Shown here: positions 26,909 to 37,234 of the stretch, in pieces
Numbering within the stretch: the first letter of the stretch is position 1
Layout: every line of letters begins with the position of its first letter
Source: Bacteroidota bacterium
GTDB lineage: Bacteria; Bacteroidota; Bacteroidia; Chitinophagales; Saprospiraceae
DNA: 64,000 nucleotides
Reading direction: 5' to 3'
Assembly (NCBI GenBank): GCA_024642665.1
Contig: JAHEAR010000015.1
Coordinates: forward strand, 18,842 to 82,841
Translations under genes and position numbers: made by a program
Notes under the pieces: generated by a model
What the model was told of the DNA's origin: nothing
What the model saw: only the letters and a program-made list of their open reading frames with translations
Database searches by the model: none

Positions 26909-27865
26909 TTATTGTATTGCTTTTAGAATTCTGGTGATCGTATGGACATCCCCCATCGTATAGAAATGTATACAGGGTACGCCTTCCTTGATCAATTCTT
27001 TGCATTGTGCAACAGACCACTCAATACCGATTTCCAACATCGCTTCATCCGTTTGCGACTTGTTTACTTCCTTGACAAGATCATCCGGCATATTGACAAA
27101 AAACTTTCGAGGGATAGAGGCTAACTGGTATCGTCTGGTCAAAGGCTTAATCCCCGGCACAATCGGCGCTTTGATCCCAAGCCCCCGACAGGAAGCAACA
27201 TAATCGAAATACTTTTTATTGTCAAAATACATTTGGGTGACGATGTAGGCTGCGCCGGCTTTGATTTTCTCTTCTGTATAATGAAGATCAAAGTCCATAT
27301 TAGGCGCCTCAAAATGTTTTTCCGGATAGCCCGCAATCCCAATACAAAAGTCTGTCTTATTGCCATTCTCGATATTCGGATCGAGATATTTTCCGGCATT
27401 CATTTCCGCCATATGCCGCACCAGTTCCAAGGCATATTTATGCCCGCCGGGGGTTGGAGTGAATTTCTCTTCAAACGTCATCGCATCCCCACGGAGAGCA
27501 AGGACATTTTTAATGCCCAGGAAATCCAGATCAATTAATGCATTTTCTGTATCCTCTCGCGTAAATCCGCCGCATATGAGGTGAGGCACCGCTTCCACCC
27601 CATACTTATTCATGATCGCCGCACAGATCCCTACCGTCCCGGGACGCTTCCGAATAGCCGTTTTTTCATAATAGCCACTCTGATGTTTGTTATAGACAAA
27701 TTCCTCCCGATGATAGGTGACATCAATAAACGGAGGTTTGAACTCCATCAGGGGATCCAGAAGGTTGAATATGTCCTTGATACTCCCCCCTTTGAGGGGT
27801 GGAAGTATCTCAAAGGAGATCAGGGTCTTGCCCTTAGAAGCGCTGAAATAGTCTGTTACTTTCAT
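26909..27865 (-). CDS. metF: 5,10-methylenetetrahydrofolate reductase
   Basis: A 318-aa TIM-barrel flavoenzyme that reduces methylene-THF to methyl-THF for methionine synthesis. The N-terminal SFEILPP carries the catalytic Glu (E19). FCIGIAGYPEKHFEAPN and the AAYIVTQMYFDN segment are family-typical. Length is normal. ATG start; a TACCTTTA (one mismatch to TAnnTTTG) lies about 15 nt upstream of it. No methionine synthase gene is in the window. Confidence 0.95.
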   Translation of the reverse strand: MKVTDYFSASKGKTLISFEILPPLKGGSIKDIFNLLDPLMEFKPPFIDVTYHREEFVYNKHQSGYYEKTAIRKRPGTVGICAAIMNKYGVEAVPHLICGGFTREDTENALIDLDFLGIKNVLALRGDAMTFEEKFTPTPGGHKYALELVRHMAEMNAGKYLDPNIENGNKTDFCIGIAGYPEKHFEAPNMDFDLHYTEEKIKAGAAYIVTQMYFDNKKYFDYVASCRGLGIKAPIVPGIKPLTRRYQLASIPRKFFVNMPDDLVKEVNKSQTDEAMLEIGIEWSVAQCKELIKEGVPCIHFYTMGDVHTITRILKAIQ

Positions 27866-27904
27866 AGGATGACCGGTAAAGGTATATCACCTGCCTAAAA
27901 CGAC

Positions 27905-27931
27905 AAAACCCCGGACCATTGTCCGGGGTGT
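27905..27931 (-). terminator. Terminator of the giant HYR-repeat gene
   Basis: Perfect 8-bp GC-rich stem CCCCGGAC/GTCCGGGG with loop CATT. On the minus strand it is followed by TTTTG, and it lies about 20 nt beyond the giant gene's stop codon, between it and metF. Confidence 0.85.
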
Positions 27932-27950
27932 TTATCAACATTGATTCGCA

Positions 27951-30900
27951 TCAATGTTTATTCAGGATCAACATTGTTTTTGTAAGTTGGGTATCTCCAA
28001 ATCGGATCGTATAGTAATACAATCCCTGAGGCCAACTATTATTTTTTATCTCAAACTGCTGCTTTCCGGCAGCAAATTCTTGCGTGATCGTAGTCATCTC
28101 AACACCCAGTGCATTGGTAATATTCAGACTGACTATGCCTGACTCTCCAATCTCAAACGGAATCACCGTTTCATTATCCCATGGATTAGGCGTGTTTTGA
28201 TGTAACTGAACCTGATCCACACCAATTTCTTCCTCAAGCGCTCTCCATTCCAGAGACAACGTATACGGTTCTTTGTGTGTATCATAAATTTCGGAATGCA
28301 TAAAATCATGACTGATATCCATCAGCTCACTGATCATCCCTGATTTTTTTGCAAGTAATTTCAGGCGAACAATTTTATCCGTCTTGACAGCTTCTTTCGG
28401 CGTCCAGGCAAATCGAATACTGGAATGATCAACAAACCACATATCACTGACCAGGTCTGTAGCAAGGCCTTCCACACTGATCAATTCTGCATCCTTTAAA
28501 GCAATCTCCCATTGACCACCTAATAGACCTTCTTCGAAATCTGACAACGCAATATCTGTCACAAATTCTTCTCCCTCATTGACATGTCTGTTGACCGCAT
28601 AGAACGCTGCTGTCGATTCACTTCGAGGTTGCAATCCATCAATATTGGCTTTAGCCGTAGCATTCAGGTCACCTATCTTAACTCCCATAAAGTTTTCAAT
28701 GGTTTGCGTGTTCACCATGAAGGTGGCTTCCTGCTCGAATGGCCATGGATGATATGGATCCGGGAAGACATAACTTGAAGGAATAAATACCCATGAAGTG
28801 ACATTCGGAAAAGCAGCATATTGCCCTATGATCAATTTCCTGATTTCAATTAAGTCAAGCGCAGAGACACTCATACTATTATTAGCATCGGCAGCAATCA
28901 ATAAATACGGATCATTTAAGGCTGACTTTCCGAGCAAGTGTTCCTGCAATCTGATCAGGTCTAATGTGCTGACACCGTTTTTGTGGTTGTCATTTCGCTC
29001 CGCTTTCAACGTATACATCTGACCTGCCGGCACCACTGGGAAATTAAAGGTTCCTGTCTCGGTGGTTGTCCATGAACCAAATACATTACCCGAATACATA
29101 AGTGAAATACTAACATTTTTCACAGGATCACCCTGAAGATTTGGCGTATGCACTTCTCCGGTAATTCCTGTAGAAGGCAACCCACAAACACCGGTTGGAT
29201 CAGTGAAGACAATTGTAGTAGCACAATAATCATTGTTACCCCAATTATCCCATACATAGATATCTAACGGTATCTGCACCCCTGAAGCTAATATGTCATC
29301 ACATGTAAAAACCATGCTGGGCTGATAAGATGTACCGGAGAAAGAATATCGAAGTTGATTCTTCATGGTACAGTTATCATAACTGCTCGCATTGAAGTCT
29401 TTTGCCCATATCGTTACCGAGCCACTGGATGGCATTGGAACCGTACTGAGTCCATTGATGCAAACAGGTGTTGGTTTCTTACAATCTTCCAGTCGAATAC
29501 GGTCTTCACATGTTGTCAATCCACCACAACCATCCTGGACAGACCAGAGTACTTTATAATGGGCATTTGGATCAAATCGATCGCTATATTCCAGGCCATA
29601 ATTCCTGAGCGTGAGATCAGGACTTAAAGCGGTATTCATCACTAAGTCAAACGTACCATCCGGATTCATCGCCACAAACGTATTGCCAACTGCAATGATT
29701 GGTTGGGTACTATTCGGAGGATAGATTTTTACATCATATTTGATGGTCTCTGAACAGATATCTTCAATATGTTTCTTGATATTCAGATGTACAAAACAAG
29801 TAGTTTCAAACGCCGGATCTATGACTTCTGTTACTTCGTCATCCAGCGTACAGTAAGTCTGTATATCATTATTACACTCCGTAAATAATGCACCGGCAGA
29901 ATCTGTCACTTTGACGATCTGCGTATGCCTCCAGATGCCTGCCCCTGTCTCTGCATTGTACTGACACCAGTCAAGTATTGTCCAGTCACGTAAGATTTTT
30001 ACGCAAGCCCCATCAATATGGTTAAATACTCTTTCCTTCAGATTAACACCAATCTGAGCACATCCATCATTAAGGATAATTGGTGGAATCGTATCCGGTA
30101 TACCACAATGATTCACTTCTATATCGGCAGGCCAGATGATATCATCATTCGGGTCATTCGGATTGTCATTATTGATATAAAAAGGATCAAAATTGACGAC
30201 CCATATATTCTGGGTACAAGTTCCAACACGACCGGCAGGATCCGTAGCAATAAATCTTCTTTGCACTAATTTCACTGCTCCAGGTGGTGGATTGCCCGGT
30301 AAATCATCTCCACTGCAATCGTCATAAACGCGAACCTGAACATCCAGATCCAGATTACAGTTGTCTGTTACATATCCATCAATCCCCCAGTTATGTGGTT
30401 GGGAGAAATTTGGATTGCTCGGATCATTGATGATGATTGGCTGACGTTCACTTTGATCAAACATAAATCCATCGACCACCGTTCCAAATAATCGGTTGCT
30501 CAGATCCTCCAGCAGATATGGATCAAACCAGAAGTCACAACTTACCTGAACATCGGGAGGGCAGGTTACTTTTGGTGCTACTTTATCCTGCACTTCCACT
30601 TCCACCATGCAGTAGTTTACATTCCCCTGCAAGTCCATTACTTCGAGTTCAACAAAAATATAATCCTCCCCTGCATCACAGCAGGATACAGGAACATATT
30701 CCCGGAAGACAAGACCCTGGTCATAGGTATTGATCAGACCATCAGGTTCATGATTAATGCCATCCGTCGTCCAGTCAAAATTAATACAGCTGGTGAGTCG
30801 TCTTGCACGGAAGGTCACCGGACCGCAATTATCAAAACTACCATCATCAAGTGTGGTGGCCGGTAGCAATGCTACCCCCATCGGATCCTGATTGTTGATG

Positions 30901-33900
30901 GCAATTGTAGTATGCGCATCACAGTAAGCTGTTGGTGGTGTACTGTCGTATAAGTTTATAGTGGTATTGCACGTCGCAAGATTTCCACAATCATCTCTCA
31001 CTTCCCATGTGATTGCATATTGTCCAATCCCCAGTGCCGGTAGTGAATATTCTCCATTGACCGGATGGATGACCTGGCCATTTAACTTCAACGTATAGAT
31101 CAAAGGCTCTGATCCACATGCATCATAGGCAGGTGGTGGCGTCAATTTAACTTCAGCGCCACAATCGCCAAAGTCGGATGGCGCATCGATGACCGCCTGG
31201 CAGTCAATCACCGGCGGTACATTATCCTCAATATTGATGATTTGCACATGTTGAATGATATTGGCTGAATTACACCAGTCCACAAGACTCCATTCTCGTT
31301 TCACACTATAGGATCCGCCACAATATGGAATCACTTTATCAATATATCCTTTGAAGAATGTTCCGCAGAATGGACCCTCAATGCCTCCGATACAATTCGG
31401 ATCAGGTGTTCCATCCGGACGTATACAAGCATTGCCACAATAGATCGTAGTATCTCCCGGCAAAACATATTGATCGATAGTTTCCCGCACCAGGTAAAGT
31501 TTTTCCTGACAATTCGCCGTACGACCACTTGGATCTAATGCAGACCAGTATCTGGTTATGATGTTTGAATAGACCCCATCACACATATGGACGTCCTCGA
31601 CATCACTGTATCGGATAGTTGTTGGTCCACAATTATCAATACCCGTTACCAAATATTTATTATTACCAATCGGCGTAACAATAGAAGCATCCGCTACCGG
31701 AAAATGATCTATAGATTCAGGTCGTGTATCCACTGAACATTCCAGTGTAATATCTGAACAGAATAATTCCGGTGGTAATTTATCTTCAATCAATAATTGT
31801 GAACAACAGAAGTTTCCGGATTCAGGATCTGTAATACAAGCTTCAAGATATTTTCCAATATGCGGATAAGCAAATAAAATTCCATTTTGATACTGCACCG
31901 CAGGATCACTAAATTCAATCACATAGTGATCATAACATCCGTAATTACTACCTTCCAATAACATATCCGCTGTAATCAATGCTTCACATTGTAATGCTAC
32001 GGAAACATGTAATGTATCCTGGCAGGCTACTTCGGTCGTTCCCGGATATTCCACAACTTCTACAGTAAATGAACATTCTTCTGAATACCCTAATTGGTCG
32101 GACACCATAAAGACTAATTCAGTCACACCCACCGGGAAGAAAGCACCATCTACTAAACCTGTTCCATCCAGCTGACTGATGATTGGCTCCTGTCCGCACA
32201 GGCCTTGTGGACTCATGGTATAGTTTACCTGCGCACCACACTCACCCGGACCAACATAGGTAATGATATCATCCGGGCAATCCATGATAAATAAACCCCC
32301 GACCAACGTAACAATGATTTGTTCAACAGTCACATTACCCTGATCATCTGTTGCTGTGATTTCAATCAGCACTTCGTTATTACTCATGAAGTCTTCACAC
32401 GTCAGCTCCACCTGACTTAAGGCGATACTTACATCCTGATCACAATTATCTTCAACTTCCACGATGACCATATCAGGTGTAATGTTGATCACCTCGCCAT
32501 TCGCAAAAGACACATCTATATCCTGCACTTTCAGTGTAGGCTTCACACTATCGATCAGATAAATCATTTGGACGTGTTCTTCCACATGACCGCAATAATC
32601 AATACAAACCCATTTTCTGCCAAACTGATATGGCAGTATTTCGCCTAACTCTTCGGCATACATTGTATCCATCAGATAAGAACAAGCATTTTCGGGAACA
32701 ATTACGGAACCCGTCAAACTTAAATCCATCATATCTGCATCGCAAGGGATATACGCATCCGCCGGAAACTGTACCTGGCTCATACTGTAATTCATCACCT
32801 TAATATGCTGTACGGAAGAAGTTGAATTTCCACAAGGATCCGTCAATGTCCAAATCCTTTGAATGATTGGATCGTCATCACAATTCTGAGTGGCTGCCAT
32901 ATCATCATGAAAGGAAATAATCACATTACTTTCCGGAGCGCAATTATCTGTATATACCTCTACAAATCCTGTCAATTCAAAATCAAGCGGATTGTCGTCA
33001 CATTGAATTTGAAGATCAAGCGGCGTGTAGAAAATAGGTCCCAGCGTATCGATAAACCGGATGTATTGTGTCGCCGTGGACTTATTCCCGCAAAGGTCAG
33101 TAGCTTCCCAGATACGCGCCCGCTGTCCGGTATTATTGCATAAGGACAGACCGGTGTCATCATCTTTGTAATTGATTACAATAGCATTTACCGGTGTGCA
33201 GGCATCTACTGCCGTTGCTACGCCCAGCTGACCCATATCATCCGAATATTCACAACTGATCGTCAGATTGGCAGGGAGTGTAATCACAGGCGCTATTTGA
33301 TCCACTACATTAATGGTTTGCAAACAACTATTCGAATTACCACAATCATCATACACCACCCATGTTCTGAATAATGTGCCTGTTCCATTGCATCCGTTTA
33401 ATCCGGCTGTATTGTCAAAATGAAGCAAATCCATGTCCGGTACCGCCGTACAATTATCGCTGATTTCCGGAATGCCCAGATCGGATGGATCAACTGATTC
33501 TCCACAATTAACTGTCAATGAACTGCCACAAACAATGGTAGGTTTGGTGGCATCAATAATTTGTATGGTCTGGGTCGCTTTTTTAGAGTTGCCACATAAG
33601 TCTGTGACTATCCAGGTACGAATTAAGGTCCCTGTATGATTGCAACCAACAACTCCTGCTTCATCATTTAAAATCTGGATATCCAAACTTGAAAAAGGGG
33701 TGCAGTTATCTGTCGCATTAATTTGGCCCGTCACTGAAACGTCCAGAGAGGATTCACAGGATACGGTGATCGCCGGTGGAGGGATTACTACAGGTGCTTT
33801 TGTATCTGTAATGGTGATGGTTTGCACACAACTTGATGTATTACCACATGCATCTTTCGCAGTCCATGTACGCACCAGATTGCCGGTTCCATTACATCCG

Positions 33901-36416
33901 GTCAGATTAGAAATATCGTCATCATAGGTAATGGAAATCATTCCGGCCGGGGTGCAGTTGTCAGTCGCCAAAGCCCAACCCTGGGTATCCGGTGAGCGAT
34001 CCACTTCACATGAAATCGCATAGGAGGACGGACACTGAATGACCGGTGCTTCATCATCCACGATTTGAATGACCTGCGTACACACAGCAATATTGCCACA
34101 TTGATCTTCTGCAGACCAATTTCTATAAATAAATCCTGATCCATTACAATTGCCTGTTTGAGAAAGATCATCGACATAAGTGATCTTAATTAAAAGGCTT
34201 GCGGTACAGTAATCTGTAGCGGTCGCTTTGCCATGATATTGAGGTGTCGTTGGATCCTGGCATCCGATCACCACATTTGGTGGGCAAACGATGACCGGTG
34301 CTGTCGTATCTGCTACGGTAATCGTTTGAACACAACTTCCAATGTTGCCGCAAGCATCTGTCATCGTCCATGTCCTTAGGATGACCCCTGTATTTGTGCA
34401 ACCTGTAAGACCACTTAGATTATCACTAAATCCAAGAACTAATTCATCTGATGGTGTGCAATTATCTGTGCCTGTCGGGTATCCTAAAGCATCCGGATTG
34501 TTATAGAATCCACAATCGATAATTGTATCACGCGGACAAACCAATACGGGTGCCGTATGATCTACTATGGTAATTAATTGTGTGCATGTTTTCACGTTGC
34601 CACAGGCATCACTGGCAGACCAGACCCGAAGGATCAAGCCTGTTTGATTGCAATCATTTAATTGTGCGTGATCGATATATGAAATATCCACTACGGCAGT
34701 GCAATTATCAGTGGCTGTAGCATAACCTGTCGCGGATGGATCGATAGAATCAGAACAGCTGATCTCGACATTCGCAGGACAAGTAATCACCGGATCTGTG
34801 TCGTCTACAATCCAGATTTGCTGGAGGCAGGTAGATACATTTCCGCAAAGGTCCGTAGCGGACCAGGTTCTTTTAAGAATACCGGTACCATTGCATCCAA
34901 ACAGCAATGAGACATCATCGCTATAAGCAATGATGATGTCTTGCTGAGAAGTACAATTATCTGATGCTGTGGCTTCACCCGTTACATCGGGTAAAACAGA
35001 AGATTCACAACTAATCGTTGCAGGCGGTGGACAGGTTAAAGTTGGTTTTAGCAAATCCGTAATATGAATCAACTGTGAACAGCTTGCGCTGTTGCCACAA
35101 GCATCAGACACTATAAAGGTTCTCTCTAGTGTTCCTGTATTATTACATCCCAATGGGACGATTTCAATATCTGAATAAGTTACGATGAGTGCCTGTATGG
35201 AAGTACAGTTGTCACTCACTACCGGTACACCGGTCACCGCAGTACCAATTCCTGCTGCGCAATCCACGGTTATTTCAACCGGACAAGAGATGACCGGCAA
35301 TGTTTGGTCTATGATTGTGATCGATTGGATACATCCGGAGATATTACCGCATCCGTCAATGGCATTCCAATGTCGCTCAATTAATCCTGTACCGTTGCAA
35401 ACCTGCTGAATGATTTGATCCGTATAGCCTGTAAACACACTTCCACAAAGATCTGTAGCTGTAAATGTTCCGGTGACTGCCGGTAAGATGGAGGACTCAC
35501 ATGATATGGTGATGTTGGCCGGACATGTGTACGCCGGAGGTGTAGTATCTTCCAGTGTTATAAATTGCGTGCCGGTGGAGATATTATTACAGGCATCTTT
35601 TGCAGACCATGTTCTTACTATCGTTCCTGTACCACTGCAACCTGTCAATCCAAAAACATTATCTGAAAAAGTGATAATAACTTGATCTACAGATGTACAA
35701 TTATCAATCGCTGTGGCCATTCCTGTATTCTCTACGGAAGGAGTTTCTTCACAGGATAAGGTAACGGAGGCAGGTACCTGAAGGACAGGTGCTTCATTGT
35801 CGATGATCACAATGGTCTGAATACAGGCAGCAACATTGCCGCACATATCTTCTGCCTGCCAATGTCTGGTAAAGGATCCGGTACCATTACATTGCGTTAA
35901 ATTATGGGTGTCATCTGTATATGAATATTCAATCAGGTTATCAGGTGTACAATCATCTGTCGCGACGGCAAACCCTAAGGTAGCGGGCGTGGTATCAGAT
36001 TGACATGATATAATCATGAAGGGAGGACAGGAGAGCGTTGGTGAGGTATTGTCTTCCACAATAATGTTTTGCATACATGTTGCAGACATACCGCAGGCAT
36101 CTGTCGCGGTCCATGTTCTTCTGATTGTTCCTGTGCCCATGCAACCATTCATTTGTCCCATATTATCCGCGTAGGACAAGGTCACTACGGAAGAGGTGGC
36201 ACAATTTGTTGTGGCTGTCGCTGAACCGGTATTCGCTGGTATCGGCGGCATACTACAAGAAATGGTGAGGGTTGGGGGGCAGGTGATGGAGACTTGGCCC
36301 TGCATAAACGCTAGGGGGGCAATGCTCACCAAAACTGCTAAAGCCCACCTCATGACATTTTCCCTGAAGGGGTAGCCATGGGGGCTTGAACCTGGGTCAT
36401 TAATACGATTCTTCAT
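27951..36416 (-). CDS. Giant HYR-repeat surface protein with dockerin/cohesin-like modules and T9SS type A sorting domain
   Basis: About 2,821 aa (2,841 from the ATG at 36476). After a signal sequence (MRWALAVLVSIAPLAFMQGQ, with a long N-terminal extension) come about 15 tandem units of roughly 83 aa with the pattern CPxxxTISC ... ATATDNCT ... GCNGTGxxxRTW ... DxCGN, i.e. HYR-like Ig folds with regular cysteines (to about 32.6 kb). More divergent cysteine-rich modules follow to about 29.2 kb. Then a carboxypeptidase-regulatory-like domain, a dockerin-type repeat pair (28830-28985: NGVSTLDLIRLQEHLLG and NSMSVSALDLIEIRKLIIG), a cohesin-like domain (about 28220-28640) and a type A T9SS sorting domain (QNTPNPWDNETVIPFEI to the end). 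A probable secreted adhesin. Single-gene unit. Confidence 0.93.
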   Translation of the reverse strand: MKNRINDPGSSPHGYPFRENVMRWALAVLVSIAPLAFMQGQVSITCPPTLTISCSMPPIPANTGSATATTNCATSSVVTLSYADNMGQMNGCMGTGTIRRTWTATDACGMSATCMQNIIVEDNTSPTLSCPPFMIISCQSDTTPATLGFAVATDDCTPDNLIEYSYTDDTHNLTQCNGTGSFTRHWQAEDMCGNVAACIQTIVIIDNEAPVLQVPASVTLSCEETPSVENTGMATAIDNCTSVDQVIITFSDNVFGLTGCSGTGTIVRTWSAKDACNNISTGTQFITLEDTTPPAYTCPANITISCESSILPAVTGTFTATDLCGSVFTGYTDQIIQQVCNGTGLIERHWNAIDGCGNISGCIQSITIIDQTLPVISCPVEITVDCAAGIGTAVTGVPVVSDNCTSIQALIVTYSDIEIVPLGCNNTGTLERTFIVSDACGNSASCSQLIHITDLLKPTLTCPPPATISCESSVLPDVTGEATASDNCTSQQDIIIAYSDDVSLLFGCNGTGILKRTWSATDLCGNVSTCLQQIWIVDDTDPVITCPANVEISCSDSIDPSATGYATATDNCTAVVDISYIDHAQLNDCNQTGLILRVWSASDACGNVKTCTQLITIVDHTAPVLVCPRDTIIDCGFYNNPDALGYPTGTDNCTPSDELVLGFSDNLSGLTGCTNTGVILRTWTMTDACGNIGSCVQTITVADTTAPVIVCPPNVVIGCQDPTTPQYHGKATATDYCTASLLIKITYVDDLSQTGNCNGSGFIYRNWSAEDQCGNIAVCTQVIQIVDDEAPVIQCPSSYAISCEVDRSPDTQGWALATDNCTPAGMISITYDDDISNLTGCNGTGNLVRTWTAKDACGNTSSCVQTITITDTKAPVVIPPPAITVSCESSLDVSVTGQINATDNCTPFSSLDIQILNDEAGVVGCNHTGTLIRTWIVTDLCGNSKKATQTIQIIDATKPTIVCGSSLTVNCGESVDPSDLGIPEISDNCTAVPDMDLLHFDNTAGLNGCNGTGTLFRTWVVYDDCGNSNSCLQTINVVDQIAPVITLPANLTISCEYSDDMGQLGVATAVDACTPVNAIVINYKDDDTGLSLCNNTGQRARIWEATDLCGNKSTATQYIRFIDTLGPIFYTPLDLQIQCDDNPLDFELTGFVEVYTDNCAPESNVIISFHDDMAATQNCDDDPIIQRIWTLTDPCGNSTSSVQHIKVMNYSMSQVQFPADAYIPCDADMMDLSLTGSVIVPENACSYLMDTMYAEELGEILPYQFGRKWVCIDYCGHVEEHVQMIYLIDSVKPTLKVQDIDVSFANGEVINITPDMVIVEVEDNCDQDVSIALSQVELTCEDFMSNNEVLIEITATDDQGNVTVEQIIVTLVGGLFIMDCPDDIITYVGPGECGAQVNYTMSPQGLCGQEPIISQLDGTGLVDGAFFPVGVTELVFMVSDQLGYSEECSFTVEVVEYPGTTEVACQDTLHVSVALQCEALITADMLLEGSNYGCYDHYVIEFSDPAVQYQNGILFAYPHIGKYLEACITDPESGNFCCSQLLIEDKLPPELFCSDITLECSVDTRPESIDHFPVADASIVTPIGNNKYLVTGIDNCGPTTIRYSDVEDVHMCDGVYSNIITRYWSALDPSGRTANCQEKLYLVRETIDQYVLPGDTTIYCGNACIRPDGTPDPNCIGGIEGPFCGTFFKGYIDKVIPYCGGSYSVKREWSLVDWCNSANIIQHVQIINIEDNVPPVIDCQAVIDAPSDFGDCGAEVKLTPPPAYDACGSEPLIYTLKLNGQVIHPVNGEYSLPALGIGQYAITWEVRDDCGNLATCNTTINLYDSTPPTAYCDAHTTIAINNQDPMGVALLPATTLDDGSFDNCGPVTFRARRLTSCINFDWTTDGINHEPDGLINTYDQGLVFREYVPVSCCDAGEDYIFVELEVMDLQGNVNYCMVEVEVQDKVAPKVTCPPDVQVSCDFWFDPYLLEDLSNRLFGTVVDGFMFDQSERQPIIINDPSNPNFSQPHNWGIDGYVTDNCNLDLDVQVRVYDDCSGDDLPGNPPPGAVKLVQRRFIATDPAGRVGTCTQNIWVVNFDPFYINNDNPNDPNDDIIWPADIEVNHCGIPDTIPPIILNDGCAQIGVNLKERVFNHIDGACVKILRDWTILDWCQYNAETGAGIWRHTQIVKVTDSAGALFTECNNDIQTYCTLDDEVTEVIDPAFETTCFVHLNIKKHIEDICSETIKYDVKIYPPNSTQPIIAVGNTFVAMNPDGTFDLVMNTALSPDLTLRNYGLEYSDRFDPNAHYKVLWSVQDGCGGLTTCEDRIRLEDCKKPTPVCINGLSTVPMPSSGSVTIWAKDFNASSYDNCTMKNQLRYSFSGTSYQPSMVFTCDDILASGVQIPLDIYVWDNWGNNDYCATTIVFTDPTGVCGLPSTGITGEVHTPNLQGDPVKNVSISLMYSGNVFGSWTTTETGTFNFPVVPAGQMYTLKAERNDNHKNGVSTLDLIRLQEHLLGKSALNDPYLLIAADANNSMSVSALDLIEIRKLIIGQYAAFPNVTSWVFIPSSYVFPDPYHPWPFEQEATFMVNTQTIENFMGVKIGDLNATAKANIDGLQPRSESTAAFYAVNRHVNEGEEFVTDIALSDFEEGLLGGQWEIALKDAELISVEGLATDLVSDMWFVDHSSIRFAWTPKEAVKTDKIVRLKLLAKKSGMISELMDISHDFMHSEIYDTHKEPYTLSLEWRALEEEIGVDQVQLHQNTPNPWDNETVIPFEIGESGIVSLNITNALGVEMTTITQEFAAGKQQFEIKNNSWPQGLYYYTIRFGDTQLTKTMLILNKH

Positions 36417-36500
36417 GTTCGATCCTGTTGTCACATGACGGTTTATTGTCATGTATAAATTCCTGATAGCAAACATTGAGCAAAACGTATGCCAGTTTTT

Positions 36501-36562
36501 TGTAATATGTAATACAAAAAGATCCGAAACTCACATATTATACTGAATTGTAATATGTTACA
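36501..36562. promoter_or_regulatory. Two operator-like palindromes upstream of the giant gene
   Basis: TTTTTGTA/TACAAAAA arms around TGTAATATGTAATACA (36497-36519) and TGTAATATGTTACA (36549-36562) share TGTAATATGT and are 48 bp apart. They resemble dimeric-regulator sites, but the area is AT-rich and no regulator is nearby. The remainder of the 36477-36874 gap shows nothing I recognise. Confidence 0.4.
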
Positions 36563-36874
36563 TATATTATACGCTTACTTTGATGGGAATGAGAAAGTGC
36601 TGAGAAACTCCCTTTTACAGGATAATCCGGGCAAAATCACTAAAAAATGATTCAAAAAGACAATCCCAAACCACTCACCTTCCAGCGTCAGCCTCATCTT
36701 CCTTTCGATTTTTCCTATTCTGGTAGTAGATCAGATGTATCTATATACCCACCCCCGAATACAATCGAATCACAACTACCTGTATATCTGATACTTATTC
36801 AATTTCATGATTGCGAATAGTGGATTTCATCGCTTGTATCTATCTTAGGTAGGTCAATCAACACAATCATCCAC

Positions 36875-37228
36875 ATGGCATTCAGTGAATATTTAGCAGA
36901 TCGGGTAAGACAACGACTTAGTGGCGCAGGTCACATAGAAGAAAAGAAAATGATGGGAGGCCTGATTTTTATGGTGAATGAAAAAATGTGCCTAGGCATA
37001 GACACGGATCGTAAAACCGGAGCTGACAGAATCATGGTCAGAGTTGGCAAAGAAGCCCATGAAGATTTACTCGAACGCAAAGGTTGTCGCGATATGGACT
37101 TCACCGGCAAAGCAATGAAAGGATTTCTATTTGTTTATCCGGAGGGAATAGACGATGATGAAGATCTGGACTTTTGGGTGCGAAAAGCGATTTGGTTTAA
37201 TCAGTTTGCTAAAAAAAGTAAAAAGTAA
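36875..37228 (+). CDS. TfoX N-terminal domain protein
   Basis: A 117-aa protein that is a single TfoX/Sxy N-terminal domain (EKKMMGGLIFMVNEKMCLGI, DRIMVRVG). In Gammaproteobacteria the full-length protein promotes competence; stand-alone N-domain proteins of this kind are common in Bacteroidota and their role is unknown. ATG start. It is 6 bp before the DUF2461 gene, so the two are cotranscribed. Confidence 0.88.
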   Translation: MAFSEYLADRVRQRLSGAGHIEEKKMMGGLIFMVNEKMCLGIDTDRKTGADRIMVRVGKEAHEDLLERKGCRDMDFTGKAMKGFLFVYPEGIDDDEDLDFWVRKAIWFNQFAKKSKK

Positions 37229-37234
37229 CAGCGT

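Noticed and set aside
27951-36416. Antisense open frames of 60-100 codons across the giant genes
   Set aside because: They are shadows created by the repetitive coding sequence; no independent signals.
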